This document shows, piece after piece, positions 1 through 8,314 of a DNA stretch of 64,000 nt. Each line of letters starts with the position of its first letter. Position 1 is the stretch's first letter. Below the pieces are notes generated by a model. The model ran no database searches, was not told where the DNA came from, and saw only the letters and a program-made list of their open reading frames with translations. Made by a program: the position numbers and the translations under genes. The stretch is from Chloroflexota bacterium. Lineage in GTDB: Bacteria > Chloroflexota > UBA11872. The DNA lies in NCBI GenBank assembly GCA_026708035.1, contig JAPOVQ010000025.1:1-64000 (forward strand), given 5' to 3'.

Positions 1-2
1 AC

Positions 3-668
3 GTCGACTTCACCATCGTGCACAACATGTCGCCGGGCGTCTTCGCGCTCTACGCGGACGTCGCCCTCGAGGCCGGGCAGCCGACGGTGGCGATCCACAC
101 CTGGCCGCTCATTCCATATATCGGTCCGATGGCGGACTGGTTTGACACCGGCGTGAACGCCCACGTGCCCCGACAGCATGCGATCCCCGGGCGCCTGCTC
201 GATCCCAAAGTCAAAAGCCGCTCGCGCATGCACTACCGGATGGCGCTCAACGAGGCCCAGCGGCGCGGCGACGACACCTGGGCCGTGCTGGTGGACGAGG
301 ATGGCTACCTCACCGAGGGCACCGGGTCCAACTTCTTCATCGTTCGCGACGGCGAGCTGCTCACGCCCGAGCCGCGGCACATCCTGCGCGGCGTGACGCG
401 GCAGAGCATCCTGGACCTGGCCGGCGAAATCGGCGTGCCGGTCCGTGAGGCCAATCTCGAGCCCTACGACGTCATCGTGGCGCAGGAGGCGTTCTTCGCC
501 TCGACACCCTTCGTCATCATGCCGGCCACGCGCTTCAACGACCGCCCCGTCGGCGACGGCGCGGTGGGGACGATCACGTTGCGCCTGCTCGACGCCTTCA
601 GCGAGACCGTGGGCGTGGACATCGTGGCGCAGGCCAAGGCCTACGGCCAGCGCCTCCGTGCCGGCTAG
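3..668 (+). CDS. Class IV (branched-chain type) aminotransferase, 5' truncated by window edge
   Basis: PLP-dependent fold-type IV aminotransferase, related to branched-chain amino acid aminotransferase and D-amino acid transaminase; it would move an amino group between an amino acid and a 2-oxo acid in the cytosol. The frame is open to the left edge, so a GTG at 18 is not the true start; 221 residues are visible of the usual 290-310. Seen directly: the likely Schiff-base lysine in PKVKSRSR (codon 213-215), the EGTGSNFFIV phosphate/cofactor motif, and the GVTRQSILDLA segment typical of the family C-terminal half. Substrate specificity cannot be told from the fragment. It converges on the aquaporin gene with the stop codons directly adjacent and no visible terminator between them. 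Confidence 0.85.
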   Translation, partial: VDFTIVHNMSPGVFALYADVALEAGQPTVAIHTWPLIPYIGPMADWFDTGVNAHVPRQHAIPGRLLDPKVKSRSRMHYRMALNEAQRRGDDTWAVLVDEDGYLTEGTGSNFFIVRDGELLTPEPRHILRGVTRQSILDLAGEIGVPVREANLEPYDVIVAQEAFFASTPFVIMPATRFNDRPVGDGAVGTITLRLLDAFSETVGVDIVAQAKAYGQRLRAG

Positions 669-1364
669 CTAGTCGTCGTCGGCGCTGCGCCGCAGATCGT
701 GCGTGAGCACGCCGACGATGCCCGCGGCCAGTCCGCCGATGATTGGTCCGAGCCAATAGATCCAGTGCGAGTCAAAGTGCCAGTTCACGATGGCGGGTCC
801 CAAGCTGCGCGCCGGGTTCATGGAAGCGCCGGTGATCGCGCCGCCCACCAGGATCAAGGCTCCCAGCGTGGCGCCGATGGCCGCGCCTGCCGCGGCCGCC
901 GGCACTCTGCCGCTCACCGCCACCGCGATGACCACCGAGACCAGCACGAACGTCATCACCGCCTCGAGCAGGAACGCCTGCCCCGCGCTCACGTCGACCG
1001 CCGGCAGGGTCATGGCCGTGCCGGGTCCCATCGGCCAGGTCCATCCGTGCAGCAACGCGCCCAGCAGACCGCCGGCGATTTGCGCCACGAGGTACGACGG
1101 CGCCTGCCGCGGCGAGAACTTGCCGATGGCCGCCAGTCCCAGAGTCACGGCGGGGTTGATGTGGCAGCCGGACACGTGGCCGATGGCGTACACCAGCCCC
1201 GCCAGGATGCAGGCGTGGCCAAAGGCCGGAATGAGCAGATTTCCCGCGGCGACGTCGCCAAAGCCAACTTGCGCCATGGATGTCGTCATCATCGCGACGA
1301 ACACCAAAAGCGTGGTGCCCACGAATTCGGCCAGCAGGGCGCGTGGCTTCAGCGACTCGATCAT
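669..1364 (-). CDS. aqpZ: Aquaporin (MIP family)
   Basis: Water channel of the major intrinsic protein family in the cytoplasmic membrane. Both half-helix signatures are present: HINPAVTLG in the first half and SMNPARSLGPA in the second. The second carries the RSLGPA context of AqpZ-type water channels rather than the NPARD of glycerol facilitators. The chosen ATG at 1364 gives 231 residues, the usual AqpZ length, starting just before the first membrane helix (LLAEFVGTTLLVF); an in-frame GTG at 1397 would add 11 residues. It diverges from the M23 peptidase gene, and a strong inverted repeat that may be a Fur/Zur operator lies between them at 1466-1490. The symbol is given by similarity of motifs; glycerol or other small solutes are not excluded. 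Confidence 0.88.
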   Translation of the reverse strand: MIESLKPRALLAEFVGTTLLVFVAMMTTSMAQVGFGDVAAGNLLIPAFGHACILAGLVYAIGHVSGCHINPAVTLGLAAIGKFSPRQAPSYLVAQIAGGLLGALLHGWTWPMGPGTAMTLPAVDVSAGQAFLLEAVMTFVLVSVVIAVAVSGRVPAAAAGAAIGATLGALILVGGAITGASMNPARSLGPAIVNWHFDSHWIYWLGPIIGGLAAGIVGVLTHDLRRSADDD

Positions 1365-1465
1365 AGGCAAGTCTCGGAACTGGACTTCCGCCGCCACGGA
1401 ATGACGACGTCAGAGCTTCGCGACGAGGATTCTAAGCGGGCCGCCGCGACCTTAGCGGGTGCACC

Positions 1466-1490
1466 CTTATTGCGATATTATCTCAATAAG
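1466..1490. promoter_or_regulatory. Putative Fur/Zur-family operator (25-bp inverted repeat)
   Basis: Near-perfect palindrome: arms CTTATTG and CAATAAG enclose 11 bases, and the inner part GATA-T-TATC is also self-complementary, so 11 of 12 pairs match. The 23-bp core has the same bases as the znu promoter box (50787-50809) at 18 of 23 positions: TTATTGCGA, then four variable bases, AT, one variable base, TCAATAA. It sits between the divergent aquaporin and M23 peptidase genes, about 100 bp before each start. On the minus strand a TAATAT hexamer inside it could be a -10 toward the aquaporin. A Fur-family gene is 3 kb away. Zinc as the signal is inferred from the znu copy. Confidence 0.6.
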
Positions 1491-1555
1491 CGCGAGGCAA
1501 TCGTTGACAATGCGATCGGGGCATGGCCGCGCGTGCCCGATGATCCTGGAGGTCT

Positions 1556-2854
1556 ATGTCTGAACCGCCGGAGGTAACGCACTCGCACCTGTGGCGGCCT
1601 GGCCGCCCCATCAACCGCCGCGCGCTGCTTGGCGCTTCGCTCCTCGGCGCGGCGGCGGTGGCAACGACCCCGCTGCTCGCGCAATCGGTGACCGAGGAAG
1701 AAATAGAGGCCACCGAGCAGGAAATCGAGCGTGTGGACAGTGAGCGGCGCGCCGCCGAAGCGCTGGTAGCGGCGGCGATCGCGCGTGAAAGCACGCTGCA
1801 GCAGCAATTGGCCGTCATCGACCGCGACCGCTACTTGGCTGCCCAGCGGCTTATCCAAGTCAAGCGGGAGCTCGAGACCGTGGAGCTCGAAGTCTTCGAC
1901 ATCAACCAGTCCATCGGCGATCTCAATGACGCGTTGGCCGGCGAGACCTCGGTGCTCGAGCGGAAGGCGCGATCGCTGTATAAGGCGGGCCGCACGACGT
2001 TGTTGGAACAGGTCCTCGCGGCCGACTCGTTCGCCAGCGCGCTCGACCGCGCGGCGTCGCTCGAGCGGTTGCTGGCGCGCGGCGTCGCCGACATCGGCCA
2101 GCTCCGGTTGCGGCGTGGCGAGATTCAGCTGCGCACGGCCGATCTGACGGCCCGTCTGGACCGGCAGCAGGAGTTGCAGGCCGAAGCGCAGTCGATCGAG
2201 GAGGAGCTGGCGCGCAGGTCCGAGGAGCAGCAGGACCTCATCTTCAGCGTGCAGAAGGAGCAGGCGGAGCGCGCGGAGGACGTGCGGGCCTTTGAACGTG
2301 AGTCGGAGGCCATCGCCTACCGCGTGCGGCTTCTACGCGATATCTACGAACGGCAACTCGTTGAAGAGGAGCGTCGGCGGGCCGCCGAGGCGTTGGAGCG
2401 GGCGCAACAGTTCGCCAGAACCGTCATCAGCCAGCAGAGCCCCGGCGCGGCGGGCCCCTACATCTGGCCGCTGCTGGGACTGATCACCACCGAGTACGGC
2501 GGGTGCACTTTTGGGCAGTGTCCCCACCTGGGCATGGACATTGCCGCCTCGTCGGGCACGCCCATCGTCGCGGCCAACGACGGCGTGGTGCTCGCTGCGG
2601 GACTTGTGGTGCCGGGCGACCGTCGGGCGTCTTACGGAATGATCGTGATCATCGCCCACAGCGAGACTGAAGAAACGCTTTACGCCCACCTGGACGACCT
2701 CACCTGGCCCCCACCGGTCGCGCCCGGGCAGTTTGTGAGCCGTGGGCAGACCATCGGGTTCGTTGGCCTCACGGGGTGGACCACCGGTCCCCACCTGCAC
2801 CTGGAATACCGCGTCGGCGGGGCCGCTAGCGACCCACGGCGAGTGCTCGTCTAG
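1556..2854 (+). CDS. Exported M23 (LytM/EnvC-like) peptidase with N-terminal coiled coil
   Basis: Predicted cell-wall hydrolase or hydrolase activator acting outside the membrane. The N-terminus has a twin-arginine-like signal (NRRALLGASLLG followed by a hydrophobic stretch ending near LLAQS). Residues about 45-285 are a long charged coiled coil, as in EnvC/CwlO-type proteins. The C-terminal 120 residues form the LytM/M23 domain with the zinc ligands of the HLGMD motif and the HLHLE motif near residue 413, so it should be catalytically competent, unlike EnvC, which lost these residues. Family role: cleaving peptide crosslinks of peptidoglycan. It stands alone, and a candidate Zur operator lies about 70 bp upstream, so zinc-dependent control is possible. 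Confidence 0.87.
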   Translation: MSEPPEVTHSHLWRPGRPINRRALLGASLLGAAAVATTPLLAQSVTEEEIEATEQEIERVDSERRAAEALVAAAIARESTLQQQLAVIDRDRYLAAQRLIQVKRELETVELEVFDINQSIGDLNDALAGETSVLERKARSLYKAGRTTLLEQVLAADSFASALDRAASLERLLARGVADIGQLRLRRGEIQLRTADLTARLDRQQELQAEAQSIEEELARRSEEQQDLIFSVQKEQAERAEDVRAFERESEAIAYRVRLLRDIYERQLVEEERRRAAEALERAQQFARTVISQQSPGAAGPYIWPLLGLITTEYGGCTFGQCPHLGMDIAASSGTPIVAANDGVVLAAGLVVPGDRRASYGMIVIIAHSETEETLYAHLDDLTWPPPVAPGQFVSRGQTIGFVGLTGWTTGPHLHLEYRVGGAASDPRRVLV

Positions 2855-2876
2855 CGGGCGCCGTCGGCCCGCGCGC

Positions 2877-3218
2877 TCAGTCCAGGCGCCGGAAGAAGCA
2901 CGTCCGCTCGCCGGTGTGGCAGGCGGGCCCGGCTGGGCGGACCTTCACCACCAGGGCGTCGCCGTCGCAATCGATGTGGATCGACTCCACCGTCAGCACG
3001 TTGCCCGAGGTGGCGCCCTTGTGCCACAGCTCTTGCCGACTGCGGCTCCAGAACCACGCCTCGCCCGACTCCTGCGTGAGCGCCAGCGACTCGCGGTTCA
3101 TGTAGGCGAGCATCAAGACCTCGCCTGTCGAGGCGTCCTGGGATATGGCCGGCACCAGCCCGCGATCGTCAAACGTGGGCTGGATTGTTTCGGCTGGCGC
3201 GGAAGCGCGCGTCGACAT
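2877..3218 (-). CDS. hisI: Phosphoribosyl-AMP cyclohydrolase
   Basis: Catalyses opening of the purine ring of phosphoribosyl-AMP in histidine biosynthesis (third step), in the cytosol with zinc and magnesium. The 113-residue protein is the stand-alone HisI form, without the HisE pyrophosphohydrolase domain. Visible motifs: [16 protein letters not shown], the metal-binding [10 protein letters not shown], and the C-terminal [12 protein letters not shown] with the conserved cysteines and histidine. The ATG at 3218 follows a clear GGGAGG Shine-Dalgarno with 9-base spacing; the frame stays open further upstream but that region belongs to the neighbouring gene. No other his gene is in the window. 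It lies 38 bases after the DUF169 gene and may be co-transcribed with it. Confidence 0.93.
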   Translation of the reverse strand: MSTRASAPAETIQPTFDDRGLVPAISQDASTGEVLMLAYMNRESLALTQESGEAWFWSRSRQELWHKGATSGNVLTVESIHIDCDGDALVVKVRPAGPACHTGERTCFFRRLD

Positions 3219-3256
3219 CGGATTGATCCTCCCTGGTGGATGTCGCGGCCGCCGGG

Positions 3257-3967
3257 CTAGACGGCCGCTTTCATCTCCTGGTACTGGGCCTCCATGGTTT
3301 CGTTCACCGCCAGCGTTGCGTCGAGACCATCCGCCAGCGTCTCCAGGGCGCTGCCGGGGACGGCGGCCAGTACGTAGGCGTCGGGGATTTCGGTGAATGT
3401 GCGCATGCCGATGCATCCGAGCGAGATCGACGCCGCCTCTCGCCCCGCGGCCGTCGGCAGCACGCCGCAGGCGGGCCGACCGAACACGCCGTCTTGCGGA
3501 CCGGTCCACAGCGTGCCGCCCAGGCTCTCTTCGAGAAACATCGTCTGCTTGGGCGTCAGCCACAGGATCACGTTGTCGGGCTCGAGCGGAAACGTCGCCA
3601 GCGGACCGTAGACGGCGCCCCTCGGTCCGGGATCGAAATGGGGAATGTGGGGAATCTCCTCTTCGCGGATGTAGGCCAGCGAGCACATGTCGCCGACCAG
3701 ACCCATCAGCTCTTCCTGCTTGGCCGGCGGCAGCTCGAATCCCATCACCATCGCCCCAATGGGACAGCCCATGTGTGCCGCCTCGTCGGCGAAGAACACC
3801 TGCTCCTCGGCGCGGCGCCAAAACGTGCAAGCCGACGGCACCGCGTCGGTCCACGCCGCGATCCCTGACGGGGGCGCGTCCACGCGCGCGACCGCCACCG
3901 GCGGATACTCGAGGTCAAGGACGGTCTGAAGTCGGGTGGCCAGATCGGCATAGGGCGTGGACGTCAT
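3257..3967 (-). CDS. DUF169 family protein
   Basis: Member of the DUF169 (COG2043-like) family, whose biochemical role is not settled; members are about 220-250 residues, as here (236). Seen: a conserved Cys set spread over the protein ([44 protein letters not shown]), which suggests metal or cofactor binding, and [15 protein letters not shown] in the middle. No signal peptide or membrane segment. It is followed 38 bases later by hisI on the same strand, but nothing in the sequence ties the two functionally. I recognise the family by the CxFWR and HxxCPIG segments; no function is proposed. Confidence 0.75.
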   Translation of the reverse strand: MTSTPYADLATRLQTVLDLEYPPVAVARVDAPPSGIAAWTDAVPSACTFWRRAEEQVFFADEAAHMGCPIGAMVMGFELPPAKQEELMGLVGDMCSLAYIREEEIPHIPHFDPGPRGAVYGPLATFPLEPDNVILWLTPKQTMFLEESLGGTLWTGPQDGVFGRPACGVLPTAAGREAASISLGCIGMRTFTEIPDAYVLAAVPGSALETLADGLDATLAVNETMEAQYQEMKAAV

Positions 3968-4116
3968 GCGTGCTCCAAAGGCGCGGCAAGCCCGCCAGCG
4001 TCAGCAGGTAGGCACTGCCACGTTCGTAGGTGGGTCTCTCGATGGTGACACAACGAGCCGGATGAATCCCAAACGTGACGACCGGCGCGTTGATTGACTG
4101 TGATTGACGCCGTTTG

Positions 4117-4554
4117 CTAAGTCGCGGTGGTATGGCACGGACCGCACAGCCCATACACTTCCAGGCTGTGGCCGGTCACGGCGAATCCGGTCTCGAGCTC
4201 AACCTCGCTGGTGATCGCGTCGAACGTGCAGCGTTCGATGATTTCGACGGTGCCACAGGTTTGGCACACGACGTGATGCTGGTCGGGGGTCCGGCGCGCC
4301 AAATAGCGGTGTTGCTCCGGTGAGGGATGCACTGTTTCCACCGCGTCGATGTCCCGCAGCAGGTCCAGCGTGCGGTACACGGTGCTCCGCGACGCATCGC
4401 CATCGGATCGCTGCACCGCGCTGACCAGCTCTCCGGCTGAAATCCCGGCGGGCGCGGCATCGATAGCCGCCAGAATCAGACGCCGCTGTCCGGTGACTCT
4501 GCCGCCCGCATCCCGCAGGGCGGTGAGGGTGCGATTGATCCAGGCGGATTTCAT
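4117..4554 (-). CDS. Fur-family metalloregulator (Fur/Zur/PerR type)
   Basis: Metal-dependent transcriptional repressor of 145 residues. N-terminal winged helix (residues about 10-85: GQRRLILAAIDAAPAGISAGELVSA split by the recognition segment ASRSTVYRTLDLL). C-terminal dimerisation/metal domain has HHVVCQTCG and GLCGPCH, the two CxxC pairs of the structural zinc site, plus the HxH-type segment typical of the sensing site. Zinc, iron and peroxide sensors cannot be separated by eye. It is the only such regulator in the window and could be the protein that binds the shared palindromes at 1466-1490 and 50787-50809, but this pairing is inference. No copy of that palindrome lies upstream of this gene. 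Confidence 0.88.
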   Translation of the reverse strand: MKSAWINRTLTALRDAGGRVTGQRRLILAAIDAAPAGISAGELVSAVQRSDGDASRSTVYRTLDLLRDIDAVETVHPSPEQHRYLARRTPDQHHVVCQTCGTVEIIERCTFDAITSEVELETGFAVTGHSLEVYGLCGPCHTTAT

Positions 4555-4767
4555 GGCGGGGCGTGCGTGAATCGGCGCGCCCCAATTATACGGCCTTTCA
4601 GCATTGACAGAGGGTCTCAGTTGTTTCCGAACTCAGCGGTGGTTTGATCGAGCGCCTCTGGCGCCGCACGTGCGGTGCGCGCATTCTCGGCCAGCCACGC
4701 ATGGCCCCCGCGGCTGGCGTGGCACAATTCCCACTGCGCATCCGACGGCTGAGCCTCACCGCTCGAG

Positions 4768-6012
4768 ATGATCAATCCCCTCCACGCCGCGGCGGGCGCG
4801 CTTATCCTCCGTCGCCTCCATCGGTGGTCCGGCAGCACGCTGCGGCTCAAGCTCCCCGACGGCTCGCGGCGCGACTTCGGTCCCAGCGACGCACCTCGTC
4901 GGGTGCATGCGGACGTCCACCACGCGCGCTTCTTTGCGCGCCTGCTCTTGGGCGGCACGACCGGCGCCGGCGAGTCCTACATGGCCGGCGAATGGTCCAG
5001 CACCGATCTGAAAGCCTTGCTGCAAGAGACGCTGCGCAACGGTCCTCGCCTGGGGTTGGAGTCGCACGCCAGTCTGCTCGCGCGGCTGCTGAACGCGTGG
5101 CGCCATCGGCGGCGGGCCAACACCAAGGTCGGCAGCCAGCGGAACATCCACGCGCACTACGACCTTGGCAACGACTTCTACCGGCTGTTTCTCGACGAGT
5201 CGCTCACCTATTCCTGCGCGCGCTGGCCGGAAGGATGTGACGACCTCGCCACGGCCCAGCGAGCCAAGATGCGGGACATCTGCGACAAGCTGGACCTGGG
5301 CCCCGATCACCACGTGCTCGAGATTGGGAGCGGCTGGGGCGGATTCGCGCTTCACGCCGCCCAAACGACGGGGTGCCGGGTGACCGGCATCACGATTTCG
5401 CGGGAGCAGCTTGAGCATTCACGCAAGCGTGTCGCCGAGGCCGGCTTGCGCGACCGCGTGGATATCCAGTTCTGCGACTATCGCGACATCGACGGGCAAT
5501 ACGACCGCGTGGTCTCCATTGAGATGTTCGAGGCCGTCGGGCGTACCTACTGGCGCTGCTTCTTCGAAGTCTGCGAGCGCGTCTTGCGGCCGGGCGGCCG
5601 GATGCTCCTGCAGACCATCGCCATTCCCGACGCCGACGTCGACCTGCCCTATCGCGGAGCCGGATGGATCAGCCGCTACATCTTTCCGGGCGGACTGTTG
5701 CCGGCCATGTGCGAGATTGCCGAGGCTGCGGCGACGCCGCGCGGCGACCTTGCCGTCCGGATGGTGGACGAGATTGGTCCTCACTACGTCCGCACCCTGG
5801 ATACGTGGCGCTCGCGCTTTTGGAGCCGCATCGACGACGTGCGGCGGCTGGGATTCGACGAGACGTTCGTGCGGATGTGGGACTTCTACTTGGCGACGTG
5901 CTCGGCGGCGTTTGCCGTCGGGCAGACGCGCGATGTCCAGGTGCTGCTCGAGCACTTGGGGCAATCCACCGCGCCCCCGAGCCAGGTCATCACCGCCGGC
6001 GCGGCCTTCTAG
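4768..6012 (+). CDS. cfa: Cyclopropane-fatty-acyl-phospholipid synthase
   Basis: SAM-dependent methyltransferase that adds a methylene bridge, or in some relatives a methyl branch, to unsaturated acyl chains of membrane phospholipids. The 414 residues match family length. Seen: N-terminal lipid-binding region, then IHAHYDLGNDFY (about 127-138) and the SLTYSCA segment, the SAM-binding motif VLEIGSGWGG at 183-192, and VSIEMFEAVG, a hallmark of CFA and mycolic acid cyclopropane synthases. The ATG at 4768 has only a weak ribosome site. The next gene, 121 bases downstream on the same strand, is an acyl desaturase, so the pair would make a double bond and then modify it. Whether the product is cyclopropane or a methyl branch cannot be told. 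Confidence 0.9.
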   Translation: MINPLHAAAGALILRRLHRWSGSTLRLKLPDGSRRDFGPSDAPRRVHADVHHARFFARLLLGGTTGAGESYMAGEWSSTDLKALLQETLRNGPRLGLESHASLLARLLNAWRHRRRANTKVGSQRNIHAHYDLGNDFYRLFLDESLTYSCARWPEGCDDLATAQRAKMRDICDKLDLGPDHHVLEIGSGWGGFALHAAQTTGCRVTGITISREQLEHSRKRVAEAGLRDRVDIQFCDYRDIDGQYDRVVSIEMFEAVGRTYWRCFFEVCERVLRPGGRMLLQTIAIPDADVDLPYRGAGWISRYIFPGGLLPAMCEIAEAAATPRGDLAVRMVDEIGPHYVRTLDTWRSRFWSRIDDVRRLGFDETFVRMWDFYLATCSAAFAVGQTRDVQVLLEHLGQSTAPPSQVITAGAAF

Positions 6013-6133
6013 CGGTATCGAGCAAAGATCGGCTTGAACGCCGGTCTTCCATATCTCACCCTTTCTAACGAAGGCTGCGTCCAGACGCCTGGATTCCGAA
6101 AGCAATTGTGGGTGGAGAAGCCCGAGACCCGTC

Positions 6134-7039
6134 GTGAGCTCTGAGGCCGTACCTGCCGCCCGGCGGGACAGTCCCGAGGCAGAATCCTCTTCGCGCCTAC
6201 ACGCCGTCGTTCGCAACCTTCCCTTCACGCTCGTGCACCTCTTGGCACTGGCCGCGATCTGGACTGGCATGAGTTGGCCGGCCGTGGTGGTCTGCCTGGG
6301 GCTCTACTGGATGCGCGTGTTCTTCATCACCGGCTTCTATCACCGCTATTTCTCCCATCGGAGCTATCGCACGTCGCGCGTGTTTCAGGCGGTGATTGCG
6401 TTCCTCGGCACGACCGCCATGCAGAAAGGGCCGCTGTGGTGGGCCGGACACCACCGGTTTCATCACCGGCACTCGGACGACGAGGAGGATGTCCATTCGC
6501 CGCTGCACGGCGGATTCTGGTGGGCGCACATCGGCTGGCTGATCCGCGTGAGCCGGGACGACACGCGCTGGGAAGAGGTCAAGGATTTGGCCCGCTTTCC
6601 CGAGTTGCGCTTCTTCGAGAGCCACTACCGGCTCGGCATGGCGGCCTATGCGGGCGGGGTGATTGGCCTGGGATTCTGGCTGGAGCACGCATTCCCGCAG
6701 ACGGGCGTCACCTGGGGGCAGGTGCTCGTGTGGGGCTTTGTGATCAGCACGGTGATGCTGTGGCACACCACCTATCTCATCAACTCCGGCGCCCACATGT
6801 GGGGTAGCCGCCGCTTCGACACCAAGGACACCAGCCGCAACAACTTTTGGCTGGCGCTGGTCACCATGGGCGAGGGCTGGCACAACAACCACCACCGCTA
6901 TCCCGGGGCCGAGCGCAACGGGTTCTATTGGTACGAAGTCGACGTCACGCACTGGCTGCTCACGGTGCTCAGTTGGCTTGGGTTGGTGTGGGACCTGCGC
7001 CGCCCGCCGCGCCATATCTATGAGAGCGCCTCGCGCTAG
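6134..7039 (+). CDS. Membrane acyl-CoA/acyl-lipid desaturase (delta-9 type)
   Basis: Integral membrane di-iron desaturase that inserts a cis double bond in fatty acyl chains. All three histidine boxes are present: HRYFSH at 70-75, HRFHH at 107-111 and HNNHH near residue 254. They are separated by hydrophobic segments as in stearoyl-CoA desaturase-like bacterial enzymes, and the length (301) is normal. Start is GTG at 6134; the protein begins with a short soluble tail before the first membrane helix (FTLVHLLALAAIW). It follows the cyclopropane synthase gene in the same direction, which supports a role in tuning membrane fluidity. Electron donor partners are not encoded nearby. Confidence 0.92.
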   Translation: MSSEAVPAARRDSPEAESSSRLHAVVRNLPFTLVHLLALAAIWTGMSWPAVVVCLGLYWMRVFFITGFYHRYFSHRSYRTSRVFQAVIAFLGTTAMQKGPLWWAGHHRFHHRHSDDEEDVHSPLHGGFWWAHIGWLIRVSRDDTRWEEVKDLARFPELRFFESHYRLGMAAYAGGVIGLGFWLEHAFPQTGVTWGQVLVWGFVISTVMLWHTTYLINSGAHMWGSRRFDTKDTSRNNFWLALVTMGEGWHNNHHRYPGAERNGFYWYEVDVTHWLLTVLSWLGLVWDLRRPPRHIYESASR

Positions 7040-7263
7040 CCGGCTTAGTCGTCAGGTCGATGCGCTCGCAAGTCCGCTACTGATTTGGCTGCCAGGCGTT
7101 GACGGAGACGATCAACGCCGCGCTGCCTCTACCGTACGGACTGGTTTGCCTGTCGAGCCAGGCACGATGGTGGTCAAGACTTCAGCGAATTGGCGCGCGG
7201 CCGATTTAGACTCTGGCGGTGGCTCCGAGTCTGTGAGGGGCGTTTCAATGGTCGGCACAGCGC

Positions 7264-7291
7264 CGTCATTCCCGCGGAGGTGGGAATTCAC
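7264..7291. repeat. Short palindromic intergenic repeat, family D copy 1
   Basis: Begins GTCATTCCCGCGG and carries a partial inverted repeat (TTCCCGC with GTGGGAA). It is the kind of short dispersed element that, when read through, encodes VIPAxAGIQ-like peptides. Other copies here are at 31552-31580 and 44558-44585. It lies just before the TIGR01777 gene, and a start upstream of it would place the repeat inside the protein, which is why the downstream GTG is preferred for that gene. Confidence 0.65.
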
Positions 7292-7336
7292 GCCCCAGTC
7301 GCTTCCCGACGACTCGCTGGCCGCCAGGGGGGCGCC

Positions 7337-8245
7337 GTGCGCGTAGCGCTCACCGGCGGCAGCGGCCTCATCGGCGGCGCGGTCGCCGCCGCGCTCCTGG
7401 CCGAAGGCCATGAGGTCATCCATCTCGTCCGCCCGCCGCGTCGTTCCGCCGAGGGCCAGGTTGCCTGGGATCCCGTGGCCGGCACCATCGACGCGGGCGG
7501 TCTTGAGGGCCTCGACGCCGTCGTGCACCTGGCCGGCGAGCCGACCACCGCCTGGCGTTGGACGGCTGCCAAGAAGCGCCGCATCTTCGCCAGCCGGGTG
7601 GACGGAACGCGGCTGCTGGCCGAGACGCTGGCCGTATTGCAGTCTCGCCCCCGCGTCTTCGTGTCCTACTCCGCGGTGGGCTACTACGGTGACCGCGGCG
7701 ACGAAGTCCTGCGTGAGGACTGCCCGCCGGGGTCAGGCTTCCTAGCGAAAGTCGCGACCGACTGGGAGGCCGCCGCGCATCCCGCCGCCGGCCGCGAAAT
7801 CCGGGTGGTGCATCTGCGCGGTGCGCCGGTGGTGGCGGGCCACTCCCCGTTCCTGACGCGCCAGGCGCCTGCCTTCAGGCTCGGGCTGGGCGGCCCGTTG
7901 GGCAGCGGCCGCCAGTGGTGGCCCTGGGTGGCGCTGGAGGACGTCGTCGGTGTCATGCGGCACGTGCTGGCGCGTGACGACCTGCGGGGCCCCATCAACG
8001 TCGTGGCCCCGGAGCTGTGCACCAATCTCGAGTTCGCCCGCACATTGGGTCGCGTGCTTGGCCGATCGGCGCTGCTGCCAGTGCCGTCGCCGATACTGCG
8101 CGCAATGATGGGCGAGATCGCCGACGAGATGCTGCTGGCCAGCCAGCGCGTCGAGCCGGCTCGACTGATTGACTCGGGCTACCACTTTCACTTCCCGATG
8201 CTGGAGCACGCCCTGCGCCACGCGCTCGGACGGCCTGGCTCCTGA
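7337..8245 (+). CDS. TIGR01777-type NAD(P)-dependent epimerase/oxidoreductase (YfcH/SDR39U1 family)
   Basis: Extended short-chain dehydrogenase/reductase-like protein of 302 residues, the usual family length. Seen: N-terminal Rossmann motif TGGSGLIGGAVA directly after the chosen GTG, HLAGEPTT in place of the usual active-site region, SYSAVGYYGDRGDE, and the conserved C-terminal segment with DEMLLASQRVEP. Family members include bacterial YfcH and SulA-like proteins; the substrate is unknown. An upstream GTG at 7190 would add 49 residues encoded partly by an intergenic repeat, so I reject it. The gene stands alone between the desaturase and the M24 peptidase. Confidence 0.88.
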   Translation: MRVALTGGSGLIGGAVAAALLAEGHEVIHLVRPPRRSAEGQVAWDPVAGTIDAGGLEGLDAVVHLAGEPTTAWRWTAAKKRRIFASRVDGTRLLAETLAVLQSRPRVFVSYSAVGYYGDRGDEVLREDCPPGSGFLAKVATDWEAAAHPAAGREIRVVHLRGAPVVAGHSPFLTRQAPAFRLGLGGPLGSGRQWWPWVALEDVVGVMRHVLARDDLRGPINVVAPELCTNLEFARTLGRVLGRSALLPVPSPILRAMMGEIADEMLLASQRVEPARLIDSGYHFHFPMLEHALRHALGRPGS

Positions 8246-8314
8246 GACTCGACCGCCGCGCGGCGGTGCGCGAGACTGCCCGCGTCCAGCGCCGCTCGAC
8301 GGTTGAGGGAATCC

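Noticed and set aside
3219-3854. A fusion protein with HisI as C-terminal domain
   Set aside because: The upstream part is an Arg-rich shadow of the DUF169 gene in another frame; HisI has its own Shine-Dalgarno and ATG.
3968-4116. Small minus-strand gene between DUF169 and the Fur-type gene
   Set aside because: No ribosome site, no conserved pattern, and it overlaps both neighbours.
4600-4632. Promoter for the cyclopropane synthase with TTGACA near 4604
   Set aside because: No -10 hexamer at 16-18 bases; position is also far from the start at 4768.
7190-7336. 49-residue N-terminal extension of the TIGR01777 protein
   Set aside because: It is partly encoded by an intergenic repeat (family D) and precedes the Rossmann start; the GTG at 7337 gives the family length.
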